Source: Taudactylus pleione (Eukaryota; Chordata; Amphibia; Anura; Myobatrachidae). Taken from it: DNA of 64,000 bases. A program made the position numbers and the translations under genes. Shown here in pieces: positions 10,372 through 21,694 of this stretch. The stretch lies in NCBI GenBank assembly GCA_031769625.1, contig JAUIMM010000015.1:31445501-31509500 (forward strand), read 5' to 3'. Below the pieces are notes generated by a model. It was not told where the DNA came from. It did not search any database and saw only the letters and a list, made by a program, of their open reading frames with translations. Numbering within the stretch: the first letter of the stretch is position 1; every line of letters begins with the position of its first letter.

Positions 10372-10970
10372 GGGCCTGATTCAGAACCGGTCGCTATTTG
10401 CGCTTGCTCGTCCAGAAAATAGGGGTGGCTATTCAAATGAACCGTTCGCTGTTTGCGGTCTGTTCACGCCTCTAGGTCTGAACGAGCGAACAAAACTTGC
10501 GGTCGTTTTTTGGGAAACTACGCCCCCTGGCCGCTCGCATCCTACGTCATGTCCGCTATTTATTAGATTAATCGAGTACATCGACCAGAGTATGAACTGC
10601 TCGCTATTCTTGTGGTTGGTTTTTGCTACCACAATTTTGCGAGCAGTTCTGGCTATAAAATAACCCAGTGACGTGGTCAATGACGCTGCTGTATTAATTA
10701 TGCACACCCTTAAAACGCCCGTTTTGACCTTTAAGCACGCCTGCGTTCGGATCTCCACTCCCCGTTTTCAAGCACCTTCCCCTGTAACCACCCACATACG
10801 CCTCATCCTGTCACTCAAATTATCAGGCATTCGCTATTTTGCGAGCACATGAATTCTGGCCGCACTGACTGGTTCGCGCATGCGTATAACGATCCATACG
10901 CATGCGCAGTTGGGCAAACATCGCTCGGAGCGAACGAGCTGCCGCTTACGAGTGGCTCTGAATCAGGCCC
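10372..10970 (+). mobile_element. MITE, subfamily E, 599 bp, TAT duplication
   Basis: Starts GGGCCTGATTCAGA and ends TCTGAATCAGGCCC with TAT at 10369-10371 and 10971-10973. The middle shares blocks with the copy at 39961-40517: TCAATGACGCT, TAATTATGCACA, CGTTTTGAC and GGTTCGCGCATGCGTA occur in the same order. Non-coding; no transposase. Confidence 0.9.
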
Positions 10971-11060
10971 TATATGTGCTAGATATAGGTAGGTGCTACC
11001 CATTGATTCAAAAATGATAAACTTATATATGTAGAAAGAAAGGAATCAACTTTATTGTGG

Positions 11061-11391
11061 GTGCACTCAGATCTCTTCTTACAATAAAATATTTACATTT
11101 TTATTAGATATATTAAAAACTAATCGGGCTTATTAACATATGATATACAAATACTGATAATTGCTTATTAAATATTAATATAACTGTACTGTGTTTGTGC
11201 TATTATATTATATATAAATGTAAATACAATACAATATTGTTGCAATAACTAGCACAAACACAGTACAGTTATATTCATATTTAATAAGCAATTATCAGTA
11301 TTTGTATATCATATGTTAATAAGCCCGATTAGTTTTTAATATATCTAATAAAAAGTGAAATATTTTATTGTAAGAAGAGATCTGTGTGCAC
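11061..11391. repeat. Near-perfect inverted repeat, 142-bp arms
   Basis: The left arm (11061-11202) and the reverse complement of the right arm (11250-11391) agree except at about five positions, with a 47-bp AT-rich spacer. The outermost bases are GTGCAC on both sides. The arms are AT-rich with no coding potential. The structure could be a young fold-back MITE; flanking target duplications were not clear. Confidence 0.95.
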
Positions 11392-11433
11392 ATGTAGTAT
11401 TACAATGTCTGTAGAGCCACAGGTTGGCCAGGC

Positions 11434-11516
11434 TTGATGAGAGGATCCTCAAAACAATTGAAGCTGGTGTGAGTACGGTTTGATGAGAGGATCCTCAAAA
11501 CAATTGAAGCTAGTGA
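11434..11516. repeat. Tandem duplication, period 46 bp
   Basis: TTGATGAGAGGATCCTCAAA followed by ACAATTGAAGCT occurs at 11434 and again at 11480, with a single difference (GGTG versus AGTG) just after. A recent local duplication just right of the inverted repeat. Confidence 0.9.
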
Positions 11517-11658
11517 GCGTTATTGCGTATACTCCATATTGGTTTCTACAGGGAGGCATCAATCCCTTTAACAAAATGGCCACGACCTTGCTTATGTGCA
11601 TGTGCATCTCCATCTTGTCACTGTGTTGGAGAGCCACAGTGGAAGACGGAGAGACTCT

Positions 11659-11905
11659 AGGCAAAATTTTCTAAGCAGCGGGTTCTAAACCCCAGCGGTT
11701 TGGTGGCGGTTTGATGGCAGGTTCTAAACCCTGGGGTTTGGTGGCGGTTTTGCGGTGGTTTCTAAATGACAGCCCTGATTTATTCTATTCTAAAATGTGT
11801 TTTGATGGCGTTTTTGGCCTTAGTAAATCTGCGGATAGCAAAAACACCACCAAACCACCACCAAACGGCCGGGGTTTAGAACCCGCCGCTTAGTAAAATT
11901 TGCCC
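11659..11905. mobile_element. MITE with GGGTTCTAAACCC inverted ends, TCT duplication
   Basis: Left end AGGCAAAATTTTCTAAGC and right end (inward) GGGCAAATTTTACTAAGC are inverted, followed inward on both sides by GGGTTCTAAACCCC-type sequence. TCT flanks at 11656-11658 and 11906-11908. The left arm also carries a second CAGGTTCTAAACCC copy. 247 bp, non-coding. Confidence 0.8.
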
Positions 11906-11908
11906 TCT

Positions 11909-13255
11909 GTGCATTTGCACTGATCCATGGCACTGGAGACACTTGTACCACTTGCACCCTGCACAGCTTCCCACATACAGTCACTGGGTGGTGACATGTA
12001 TGCTCCATTCAAGCTACCCTCCATGTAAAGTGTCTGTGTATGTATAACTGCGAGTACGGCTGCACAATTTACATTGATGCAGAATAAATCACCCTATTGG
12101 TTGAGTACTTGGGTGTTCATTGACTCAGGGCATCCGCTAGGGTGTGTACCTACACTCTGCTAGTTGTACACACATATTCCAACAAAAACTACCATCAAAC
12201 CCAATTTGTCAGGTTATTTACTGGAAGACAGCATCTCATGGCAGCTGGCAGCCGGATAGTTTTTTTTTATTAACCTCAATTCACTGTAGCAGGAACCCTT
12301 TAAGTGAGTTAATTAAGAGGAATGGTACTGCAGCTCCTCAACATGTAATACCACTAAAAATACAATTATTATGTGCAATAGAATCCTTTCACTCATAGTT
12401 CAGGAGCTTCCTATGGAGCAGGCTGGTTAAGGGTTTAATTATCTAGGTCCTATACACTGAAGTGACCAGAAAGTGGACTTCTAAAAATGAATGAAATTAC
12501 CATTAAATAAATCAGTTTTGCCTATTGCCTCGCTGTCATCTCTTCTAAGAGGACTCAATGAATTTTAATGCACATCACACTAGGAGAAATGAAACACACA
12601 CACACCCTTTCAGAACCCCATTGAGATTACATTTGCCTAGCACACGAGTTAGGGATTAATCTCCATTAACGGCTGGTCTGCTGTGTGCATGACTCAAAAA
12701 GCTTCTCTTTTATGTACAAAAGGTATTTTTCACCGATTTACCTATGCCCAGTTCAGAGGGATTTGGATAAGGTGCTATAGGAGTTATTTGGAACAACAGT
12801 TGGGAAGGATTATAGATGTTTTGGTCTTTTTATTATAACATTTTTTCCATTCTTTTTAAATTTCAGTCTGCCAAGTTTGTGGTTTTATTCAGTGAATAGC
12901 ATTAGAAGGATTTTATTGCAAGGAAATAATTCTGTTTATATGACAGAAGCAGAACTACTTAGCCAGGAGCTGTTTACACCAGATCCAGGCGATGTTTTAT
13001 TCTTTTGTCAGTATTATTCTATAACCCCTCGCTCTCTTATTTTCAGAAAAATTATGTTGGCATTTCTTCACCCACCTCCTCCAATTTTCTTCCTTGACGT
13101 ATTGCAGTATTTTACAATTAAACATAGAATAAAACTAAAGTACATAAAGCCCCAGTGTCCCTTTTTGGAGCGTAGTGAAATGTAATATAAAAAACAGAGC
13201 AGGGTTATACTGCTTTTACACCTAAATCCTGGGTCTGACCTGAGATTTACAACAC
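11909..13255. other. Unassigned AT-rich DNA
   Basis: No repeat family or exon identified. A short (CA)n run lies at about 12594-12604. An open frame of about 100 codons at 12877-13185 is in T-rich DNA, resembles no domain and has no splice or promoter context. Confidence 0.45.
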
Positions 13256-13256
13256 A

Positions 13257-13330
13257 GGGCCTGATTTAGACCCGCTCGCAAGCGCTATGCGCTCGCAAGC
13301 GGGATGATGGCGGGGCAGTGCGCACTTGAT
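13257..13330 (+). mobile_element. Truncated left end of a subfamily C MITE
   Basis: CAGGGCCTGATTTAGACCCGC is followed by CTCGCAAGCG...CGCTCGCAAGCGGG, the same opening as the element at 9601. It breaks off after about 70 bp into unrelated AT-rich sequence. Confidence 0.65.
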
Positions 13331-13791
13331 TTGTTACGTTTCAAATAAAAAAATGATAATAAAAAAAAATCAGTGGAAGTCTGATTTAAATAACCTTTTA
13401 TTTTCTATAACATTTACCCCTAATGATGGCCATTATGTGTTGTCTGAGAAGGGTTGAAGAGAAATAATGACAGCAGTACAATGATGTGATACTTACTATC
13501 AGGTCTCTTGCCAGACTGTTATTATCAGATCTTCGGTATGCAAGGAGTATCTGCCCTGAACATGTTCTACTTTTCCTGATACCTATAATGTAATTTGCTT
13601 TGGTAATACAGACGTGTGCACTGTACTGGCATCTGTCCATAGAGAGCTATGACTTCTATGAGAGCTTCTGTGTCACCTTTATTCTCCTATCAAAAAACAG
13701 ACTAAAACAGGGCAGATGGAGGATTGGGGTTGTCTGATATTCCTGCAAGTGTAATGAATATTCAATTGATTGACTAATATGTTGCTAAGGA

Positions 13792-13912
13792 CTAGATGTA
13801 TCAAGCTTCTTAGAGAGTGGAAGTGGAAAGCGATAAAGTACAAACCATTCAGCTCTTAACTGTCATGTTACAGGCTGTGTTTGAAAAATGACAGTTAGTA
13901 GCTGACTGGTTA
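13792..13912. mobile_element. Hairpin MITE (AGATGTAYYAAGC type), partial
   Basis: TAGATGTATCAAGCTTCTTA, then GATAAAGTA...CAGCTCTTAACTGTCATGTT and GTGTTTGAAAAATGACAGTT: the left arm, loop and part of the right arm of the hairpin seen complete at 15691-15874. The terminal part of the right arm is missing. Confidence 0.75.
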
Positions 13913-13972
13913 GGCTTAGTGCACTGACCCCAAAAATAGGAGTCCATGGGTACAGATGGCAATAATCATCTC

Positions 13973-14896
13973 CAGCGGCGGATCCTACCCTCTTTGATGA
14001 GGGGGGATGCCGCCGATGAAAATGAGAGGGTCACTCACCGGCTCTCTGCAGTCCTGCCTCCTCCTCCTGGCCGGGTCCCGAGGCCTGCGCAATAGATCTG
14101 TCAGGCGCTGGGACCAGCACATGCGCACTAGTGGTAGGGAGCCACGCATGTCAATGGCTTCCTATGGGCTGCATTGTCTGCAGCCCCAAGGAGCCGGTTA
14201 GGGCTGGTGGAAAGGCAGAATATTCCGCCTGGAAGCCACTATCTGCCAATAGCAGTATTCTTTTAAATTGTCATGTGTTTGTTGCACTGCTCTGTTGCTT
14301 AGTTTAATTGATAATTTTTACTTATCAATTTCTTGAACTAGCCTGTTAGTCTGCTGTTACTCTGGCTTGAATAACCTGTATTGCTCTGAGGCCTGTGATT
14401 TCTGATTTGCTGGTTGGAGAAGTGTGTTAGTAAAATGTTATATTTCTTTCTACTAGGCTTTTACTTTTAGGATGTTAGTTCATGATTAATAAAAAACATT
14501 CTATTGGGTTGTATAGTTTATTCAACTGCCACTGCAGTGCCACTATGTTTCATTGATGCGCTATATTCTTTTAAACTGCTGTGTGTTTGTTGTCGCTGCT
14601 CTGTGGCTTATTTTAGCCAGTCAGCTCGCTGCAGCCTTTGGTCAATATTGGTGAAAACAATATTGTGAGCTGTGAAGTGGTCAGAATTTACTGGAAATTA
14701 CTGTAAATGAATGTTATTAATGTTAATAATACTTTAGGAACAAAAACAGGCCCAAATTACATGATTTTAGCTATGTTTTTCAATTATTAAAAAAATCCAG
14801 ATCCAAAACCATTTACATTTGAGGGTGGCTTTGACAAAACCAAAACAAAACACGACGAAGATTTAGAACCAATACTGAAAACTCTCCTGCTAATAG
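13973..14896. mobile_element. hAT-related fragments
   Basis: CAGCGGCGGATCC at 13973 resembles the terminal repeat of the 7488-8762 element. Separately, 14560-14896 matches the right part of the 31636-33416 hAT element (33100-33390): both have AAAACAATATT, ACTGGAAATTA, GATTTTAGCT and ATCCAGATCC/AATCCAAATCC in order. The terminal bases are missing, so this copy is truncated. Confidence 0.6.
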
Positions 14897-14995
14897 GAGC
14901 CTATATCTGATGTCAGCTGTGACTGAATAGTTTAGAGTTTTTTTTTAATGAATTTTCTTCTCCATTGTTAATGCCAATGACGCATAAGTTGAAAT

Positions 14996-15070
14996 TAGAG
15001 ATGTGCGCTTGACGTGTTTTGGTTCTGGATCTGGATTCATCTTTGTGTTTTGGGTTTGCACCCTGTGTCA
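14996..15070. mobile_element. hAT terminal fragment (TAGAGATGTGCGC)
   Basis: TAGAGATGTGCGCTTGACG followed by GGTTCTGGATCTGGATTCAT matches, inverted, the right end of the 31636-33416 element (…GGCGCACATCCCTA). It may be the lost end of the truncated element just upstream. Confidence 0.5.
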
Positions 15071-15690
15071 TCATTTACGCAGCATACTGTACTCCACAGA
15101 TTACCAAGGATGGATGAACAGCCACGTTATAGGCCACCATAGACTTGGTGGTCAGCTAGCAGGTCAGTAAAGGAAACACATGTAGGTGAATGCTGTGACA
15201 ACAGCCTTCAGTTTGTTCTGTTAGCACAAGAAAACATGTAAATAGATCAAAACATTTTGTGTCCAGATAATGGATCTGTCATCTACAATCTATATGGGTT
15301 TAGAATTAGATGCAAAATTCAAACCTACCTGTTTCTGTTGGATGTTACTGTTACATACTTGTCCTGAGATGTACTGTATCTATCATGATTACATTTGGTT
15401 CAGATGATGATTACAGCTATCCACGGAGAGACAGAATATATGAAATCAGATGTAGGTGCTGTAATATATTCTGATTGCAGACATCCTGTACACCATGAAA
15501 ACAAAAAGCTCAATGCCACTTATTTACCTTTACTAGACAACTGATTAAAGAGGAACAAAGAAATTGTTTTTGAAAGATCACAGAACACCCTATTTACCTA
15601 GGAATTTATTTACAAGTTCCTGTCCTATGGAATCACCATTACAACATCTATACTTCTATCAGAGTGATGCCAGATCTCCCTTGCACCAGA
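15071..15690. other. Unassigned DNA
   Basis: No repeat family, domain or RNA gene recognised. Confidence 0.5.
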
Positions 15691-15874
15691 CATTGGGGGA
15701 GATGTACTAAGCTCTGGAAAGTGATAAAATGCAGAGTGATATACAACAAACCACTCAGCTCCCAACTGTCATGTTACAGACTGTGTTTGAAAAATGACAG
15801 TTGGGAGCTGATTGGCTGATCGTTTATCACTCTCCACTATATCACTTCCCAGAGCTTCATACATCTTCCCCAAT
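15691..15874. mobile_element. Hairpin MITE, complete, 184 bp
   Basis: The left end CATTGGGGGAGATGTACTAA and right end (inward) CATTGGGGAAGATGTATGAA are inverted. The arms pair further through AGTGATAAA...AGCTCCCAACTGTCATG. The loop contains the core TTACAGACTGTGTTTGAAAA. Other copies: 13792, 17928, 30107, 42562 and 55790. Confidence 0.85.
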
Positions 15875-16019
15875 GTGTCACACAGTACCCTCTGGGAATA
15901 TGACAGAAATAGGGTGCCTACACCTGTACTGGTTAAATGTAGCTTTATTTGTAATACATGTAGTCATGTATTAATTGCTGCAAAGTGTTATCTAGCTGTT
16001 TTCATTCATGCAGGTTTGG

Positions 16020-16510
16020 TACAAATGTCATCATTCAGAATGTTGTCACCAGAGTGTCAATTTGGTCTGAATGTCGAAATTTAGAATGTTGACATGGACA
16101 TAATATCAACATTGCCAGAATGTCTGTATTGTGAATGTCGACAGTCAGCATGTCGACATAGTCTAACCCTACCATAACTGAAGACTAACCCTAATTGCAG
16201 CTAAACCCTCTACCTAACATGGACTATTGAAATTGTGCCTGTCAACAGTCACATAATGTTGACATTGTGACAATGTCAACATTATGTACATGTCAACATT
16301 AACAATATCAACATGTTCACTGTTGACATTTTGTCCATGTCAACGTTCTGGTGTCGACATTCTGTCCATGTCAATGTTCTAGTGCTGACATTCTGACCAT
16401 GTCAACATTCTGATGTTGACATTCTGTCATGTCAACGGTCTGTTGTCAACATTCTGACCATGTCAACATTCTGCGTTGACCTTCTGAATGTAAACATAAT
16501 GTAATGACTA
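16020..16510. repeat. Element built of GTCGACATTCTG/CATGTCAACATTCTG words
   Basis: Both arms consist of degenerate repeats of the kind ATGTCAACATTCTG and its complement; the centre (16165-16215) has TAACCCTA-type sequence. On the right side the unit 'GACATTCTGACCATGTCAAC' recurs five or six times with about 38-40 bp spacing. It resembles the elements at 18877-19477 and 50683-51065 in layout (palindromic-word arms, CCCTAA-like core). Ends not resolved. Confidence 0.7.
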
Positions 16511-17927
16511 TGTACTATTCTTGCATGTGTGTTTCCCCAGATACCTTAATTTAGATTATTCCCCATATCTGATTTCAAGCACAAACAGTTATGTTAATAG
16601 ACTGCCAATTTAACAGAACTTTATGTTTATTGTTTTGGCTATTGTTTGTTGTTATGTTTTGTCTACTTCTCACTAATAAGATAATCTATGCAATACAGTT
16701 CTATGTTCATATATTGGTGTCAGGTGAGACAGCGACACAGTACCAAATTGGGATCTATTTCTAATTGAGAGACCTTTCGTAACAATAAGCCATTATTGAC
16801 AGAGCTTTATGACATACAGTGGTACCAGTCTCTGAAGATGTGCCCGTTGGTGATCCCCCTTACCAGCGTTCACATGCGCATTGGAACTGGAAACCAAATA
16901 ATGGCTTCAGTTTCACTAATACCAAAAATAATAAATAGCCTACAGATGTTATTTTAACAATGTGAACATATTTTATAATATCAATGAATTAAAAAAAATT
17001 GCAAACTGAAAAAAGGTTTTCAGAAGTAATGATAATATAATCAGATTCAGTTTCATCTAGAGAATGAAGAAATTAAAATGTGTAAATAGCATACTTAGTA
17101 ATAATATAGGTACAAGTGAATAAGACAGAAAACATTGTATTACACTGCTGCCACATTTTATATAGTGACTATTACATTAATATATATTAAATTCATGTTA
17201 AATGTAATCAACTCATTTTTCTCATTCTTCCACCCACAATAATCAAAATAATGTATTAATTAACCAATGTGTGTCATTCAGTGGCTTTGAAAATGAGTGT
17301 CTATGGAGTGGTTAGAGTAGGCCTGGGAACACTGAAAGCTGAATACCACTGCACAGCATGCAAAATCTTGTAGCAAAATGCCAATAATTCAGCAATTTTA
17401 TATCTGAATCTATGAAGTTACGTGAAACACCGAAGGTGCGTTTCTTATTTCTTCTTAGGTTATCAAACTTTCCAAGTTTAATTGAAGTAGCTGAAGAATC
17501 CTTTGGGGCTATTATTCAGTCTCTACTTGGTTTACCTGTGGATGGAAATAGTAGGTTTATATGTACTTACACAAACAGTATATATCATAAATAATGTATT
17601 TTTATCAATTTGTTCCTGTTATTTATATGCTATGCTCCATCTATTAGTTATTTGTTAGGAGAAAGTTATTAGTACTGTAATTTATTTTATTTCCAGTTCA
17701 TTACAAAATCAATATAGAGGATTACATAGTTGAAGGGGATTATGATAGGGCAAAGTAAATCATCTACCTCCTTAAATACTGTACCTTCAACAGTGAATTA
17801 CAACATGAGCATTCATAACATTCGTAAAATGAAGTTTGGTTTGCTACAGTAAACAAGTAGAAAGCTGGGCAGATCATCATCATCAATATACAAGAGTATA
17901 CATATATCAGTAAAAGTAGGAGTTGGA
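16511..17927. other. Unassigned AT-rich DNA
   Basis: Long AT-rich stretch without recognisable repeats or exons. Confidence 0.5.
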
Positions 17928-18180
17928 TATGTATCAAACCTTGGAGATAGAGAAAGTGCAAACCAAACAGCTTCTAACTTTCATTTTACAGAATGTGGGG
18001 TCTATTTACTAAGCCTTGGATGGAGATAAAGTGAAAATAGATAAAGTACCAACCAATCAGCTCCTGTCACTTTATAGACTGTGTTTGAAAAATGACAGTT
18101 TGGAGCTGGTTGGTTGGTACTTTATCTTAGTTCACTTTATCTCCACCCAAGGATTAGTAAATAGACCCCTGTGTTTGAGT
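17928..18180. mobile_element. Hairpin MITE remnant invaded by a second MITE
   Basis: 17928-17996 is the left arm and loop start of the AGATGTA-type hairpin MITE (TATGTATCAAACCTTGGAG, CAGCTTCTAACTTTCATTTT, ACAGAATGT). Its loop continues as GTGTTTGAGTC after the insertion at 17997-18169; the right arm then decays. Confidence 0.7.
17997..18169. mobile_element. GGGGTCTATTTACTAAG hairpin MITE, TGT duplication
   Basis: Ends GGGGTCTATTTACTAAGCCT and (inward) GGGGTCTATTTACTAATCCT are inverted, with TGT outside both (17994-17996, 18170-18172). The arms pair along most of their length (AGATAAAGTG, AGATAAAGTACCAACCAA). 173 bp, non-coding, clearly younger than the surrounding MITE. Confidence 0.9.
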
Positions 18181-18700
18181 CCTGATTCTTTTCAGACTCT
18201 TATATGACCATTCTGAATCAGCACTAGGTTTCCCCTATTCTGGAGAACACACTTCTGGAAAATACATCTCTCTCTTACCCTTTTCATTGTTTCAGCAAAA
18301 CAGTACTGGAAAAACTAACCCATATTTTTGATTCCCTATAGAATCTATAGGGAAACAAAGATATTGATTAGCAGGGCCCTCTTACCTATTTGTCTGTCTG
18401 TTATTACTACCCAGTCTTGTTCTATTACTGTTTTGTTCCCAATTGTAAAGTGCAACAGAATTTGCTATATAAGACAATGCTAATAAAGAAATATTAATAA
18501 TATATAATTAAATCTACTTAAAACTTTACATTAATATTTCAGAGAAAAAGTGTCTTTACCTTGAATAAATTGGAATATATAGTAACTATGTTATTTCTAA
18601 CTCAATTTTAAATCGTTCACTAATTTGTGGTAGATCATAAATCAATTAAATTCTATATATAGCTATGAGAAAGAATTCTAGTGAATGGAGTTTCAAATTG
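18173..18700. other. Unassigned, with a repeat tail near 18435-18500
   Basis: CAATTGTAAAGTGCAACAGA followed by GCTATATAAGACAATGCTAA and TAATAA-rich sequence resembles the widespread 'TGTAAAGCGC...CTATATAA-(TAA)n' repeat tail of frog genomes. Otherwise nothing is recognised. Confidence 0.4.
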
Positions 18701-18708
18701 TCCAGACA

Positions 18709-19589
18709 CAGGACTGGCTTAAGGTTTGTGGGGGCCCTTACCAATAAAATTGTCAATAAGATACACTGGCGATGTTATTAAAAAGTATAATGCATAAGTA
18801 AATACTCCCAGCACCACAAATGTATTAAACACACTGTTATGTGCCCCCAGTTCACTTTATGCTGCACAGAAACAACTGAATGGGTATGGATGGACGGTGG
18901 ATGGGATGCCAGCGGTCAGAAGACCGACAGCGGCATCCCGACAGGGGCTGGTAAGTATACTTACCCTCCACTGTCCCCCCTAACCCTAACCTCCCCCTGG
19001 TGGTGCCTAACCCTAACCTCCCCCCGGTGGTGCCTAACCCTAACCTCCCCCCGGTGGTGCCTAACCCTAACTTCCCTTCTGCACCCTAAACCTAACCCTC
19101 CCGGGGTGGTGCCTAACCCTAACCTCCCCCCGGTGGTGCCTAATCCTAACTTCCCTTCTGCACCCTAAACCTAACCCTCACGGGGTGGTGCCTAACCCTA
19201 ACCTCCCCCCAGTGGTGCCTAACCCTAACTTCCCCTTCTGCACCCTAAACCTAACCCTCCCGGGGTGGTGCCTAACCCTAAAATCCCCTCGGGGATGCCT
19301 AACCCTAAGCCCCCCAGCCGCATACTTACCTTTGGGATGCTGGCAGTTGGGATGCCGACGTCGGTATCTTCATCCTGTTCAGGATAGCCGTGTCAGCATC
19401 TTCAACTCTTTTCGGGATTCCGGCATCCATATATCGAATTAAGGCATCCCGTCTGCCGGCATCGTGACTACATCCTAAAACAACAGTTCACATTATGCCA
19501 CGGTGCCCCCACCCTCGCGCTAGTGATATAGCTGTGTGTGTCAGCCCCTGGGCAATCGCTTCGGCCGGCCTGTTCTTAATCTGGCTCTG
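18709..19589. mobile_element. Non-autonomous hAT-type element, 881 bp
   Basis: Perfect 8-bp duplication TCCAGACA at 18701-18708 and 19590-19597. Ends are inverted: left CAGGACTGGCTTAAGG, right (inward) CAGAGCCAGATTAAGAA. The interior has short GTGCCCCC / TTCACATTATGCC repeats and is split by the CCCTAA-cored element at 18877-19477. Confidence 0.9.
18877..19477. mobile_element. CCCTAA-cored element nested in the hAT element
   Basis: AAACAAC stands at 18870-18876 and 19478-19484, so a 7-8 bp target duplication is likely. The arms are words such as GGGATGCC, GCGGCATCCC and GATGCCGGC on both sides. The centre (about 18955-19315) is a minisatellite with unit GGTGGTGCCTAACCCTAACC and variants. A perfect 16-bp palindrome, GGTAAGTATACTTACC, lies at 18950-18965. 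The reading frames across it have no meaning. Confidence 0.75.
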
Positions 19590-19597
19590 TCCAGACA

Positions 19598-21049
19598 TAT
19601 AAGGAGTCACCGACTCTCCATTCCCTACTAAAGTGTATATTTTACCCCGTCTCTCTAGAAAATAATGTGAACATAACAGCAATTCCTGTCCTTCATTTTC
19701 TCAAAATACCAAGTCCACAAAACCACATTAAAACACAAGATGAAAACAGTTTCAGGAATGCACGCTATAGAGCACAACATTAATTGTGACTTAGTTCAGT
19801 CATAGCAAGGGAGCCTTACATCCATGAGAACTCTCTCTAGCAATTGGAGGCCTTTGTGTCTTTTTTTTTTTATCAAAGAATACACAGTAACGTGACCACT
19901 ACATGTCCCATGTGCCTCAATTAATGTTTTAAACATGTAATTTTCTCGCCAATTACACAAGTGCTGGTTTCTACAATCAAATGTAATGGTTCCTTTTTTT
20001 TTAATTAGCCTTGCTAAAATGAAACTGTAATTGCTGTAGTCTGTACTCAAGCAGATGGTACTATGGGGCAAGAAGAACAAACAATATAAAAAGGGGAAAA
20101 TGTATTTGTATAAAAGCACTTAGTTCCATTGTGATAGGTAAATGCTTTTGTTTTGGAGTACAAAGTGTGTGTTTGTATAATAAAGAAACTAAGGTGGATG
20201 CTAGCAATTACAAACTCAACGACTGCTCAGAAAACTTCTTCAGCAATAGGGTTTCCACTATGAGTTCAACTATAAAGGTGAAAATCAAAAAATATTATTA
20301 TTATTGTAGGGATGATCTAGTACTATAAAGCTGGCGATGGGTAAGATGGCAAGCCCGCGACATCATTGAGTGTTCTTTTTAAAGCATCAACTGCTTAAAT
20401 CAATTAAAAACAATATTTAAAACTAAACTAAGGCACATTGTATAAATTGGTGCATCGAGGTTCGCTAGGCCGGTAGCACTGCAATGATTGTTATGCAAAT
20501 CACACAGAATTATTACTACATGAATGTATGCAGATTGCACAGTATAATTAGCATATTTGGGCAGAGTGGGGCATGCTGGATGCATAATGATACAGACACA
20601 ACTATGCACTGGATTAAGCATTTATCCTCGTTTGTCAAGCGCCTATTTTCATATAGATTGTAGGTTTACCAGCAGATCTCACTTAGTTATATGTCTGCTG
20701 CGTAATGCCCAATCTTGTTTTGTTATGCAGTTTATTCCCATTTGCAAAGCTCTGCTTAATTGTAATCAGATGGCCAAGATTACATTTTATTTTACAAATG
20801 GATATTAAAATGAGCTGTTCTTGTTTTTGAGATCTTGACACAAAGCATTTTAGTCGTACAAGACACATTTCGTACACACCACTTTGTAGGTGAAATTCTC
20901 TAATACTTTTTCATGTATTTTAGCTTTTTTCTTTTCTTTAGTTTCTCTTTATATAGGGCAGGTGCATCATACTGTATATGTTAACCAATTGATCTTTAAA
21001 ATGAACAGAATGACATTTAATATGATGTTATCCTAGATATTTTTAATCA
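19598..21049. other. Unassigned AT-rich DNA
   Basis: No repeat family, exon or RNA gene recognised. Poly-T runs at about 19861-19871 and 19995-20002 are unremarkable. Confidence 0.5.
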
Positions 21050-21051
21050 TA

Positions 21052-21423
21052 CCCCTTTCACATTGCTATGCCGGTTCGCACCCGGAATTTTATTCACATG
21101 TCCTTCTCAAGTGCGACCCGGCTGAGACCCCTTTCAGACTAGCGGCCCGCTTATTGCCGAGTCGATGATGTCACTGCCATCAAGTGCTGATCCGGTACTT
21201 GTAGATGATCTCCACTCCAAGTGACGGCTCGTCCTATGCTTGTCAACGGGACCCGGGTAGCATCAATTACCAGTTCACACTGCATCACGAGTCAGGTCGA
21301 ACCCGTGTTCAACTCTGCTCGTGACCAGAGTATTTCAACCTGGCACTTCACACTGCACAGTAACCCAGGTTGCTGCGCGTTCATGTGTAATGACCCCGGT
21401 TATTGCTGGTAGTGTGAAAGGGG
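21052..21423. mobile_element. MITE with CCCCTTTCACA ends, TA duplication
   Basis: Starts CCCCTTTCACA and ends TGTGAAAGGGG with TA outside each end (21050-21051, 21424-21425). The interior has GACCCGG, GATGATGTCA and GGTTACTGTGC-type words shared with copies at 41171-41562 and 45378-45799. 372 bp, non-coding. Confidence 0.85.
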
Positions 21424-21444
21424 TACAAGCATTAAATAACATAA

Positions 21445-21620
21445 TGGGCCTCATTCTAAGTTGTATGCAGGTCCAAATGTGACTGCACTCTGAATGCAAA
21501 TGGATTGCAAACGGTATGCTAGTGAGACTATGCACACGTACTGAGCTGTAAGCATCGCACAGCCCCACTTTTCTGTACATGACAGCAGTCATCATCATTA
21601 TCATCTGCACTTGCATCTAC
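21445..21620. mobile_element. MITE fragment, GGGCCTCATTC end
   Basis: GGGCCTCATTCTAAGTTG is a diverged terminal repeat of the GGGCCTGATTCAG group. No right end was found before the hAT element at 21695. Confidence 0.45.
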
Positions 21621-21694
21621 CCTAGAGATATGGCTAACATAGGCATCGTGTGACTCGGAATATGGTCTCGCCCACGAGACAGTAGTCTTACGTT

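Noticed and set aside
12877..13185. Possible exon after a T-rich tract ending in TTTCAG
   Set aside because: A pyrimidine tract and AG precede an open stretch, but no protein similarity or donor site was found.
18955..19315. Interstitial telomere (CCCTAA)n
   Set aside because: The core is a degenerate minisatellite with unit about 26 bp (GGTGGTGCCTAACCCTAACC) inside a mobile element, not a clean hexamer array.
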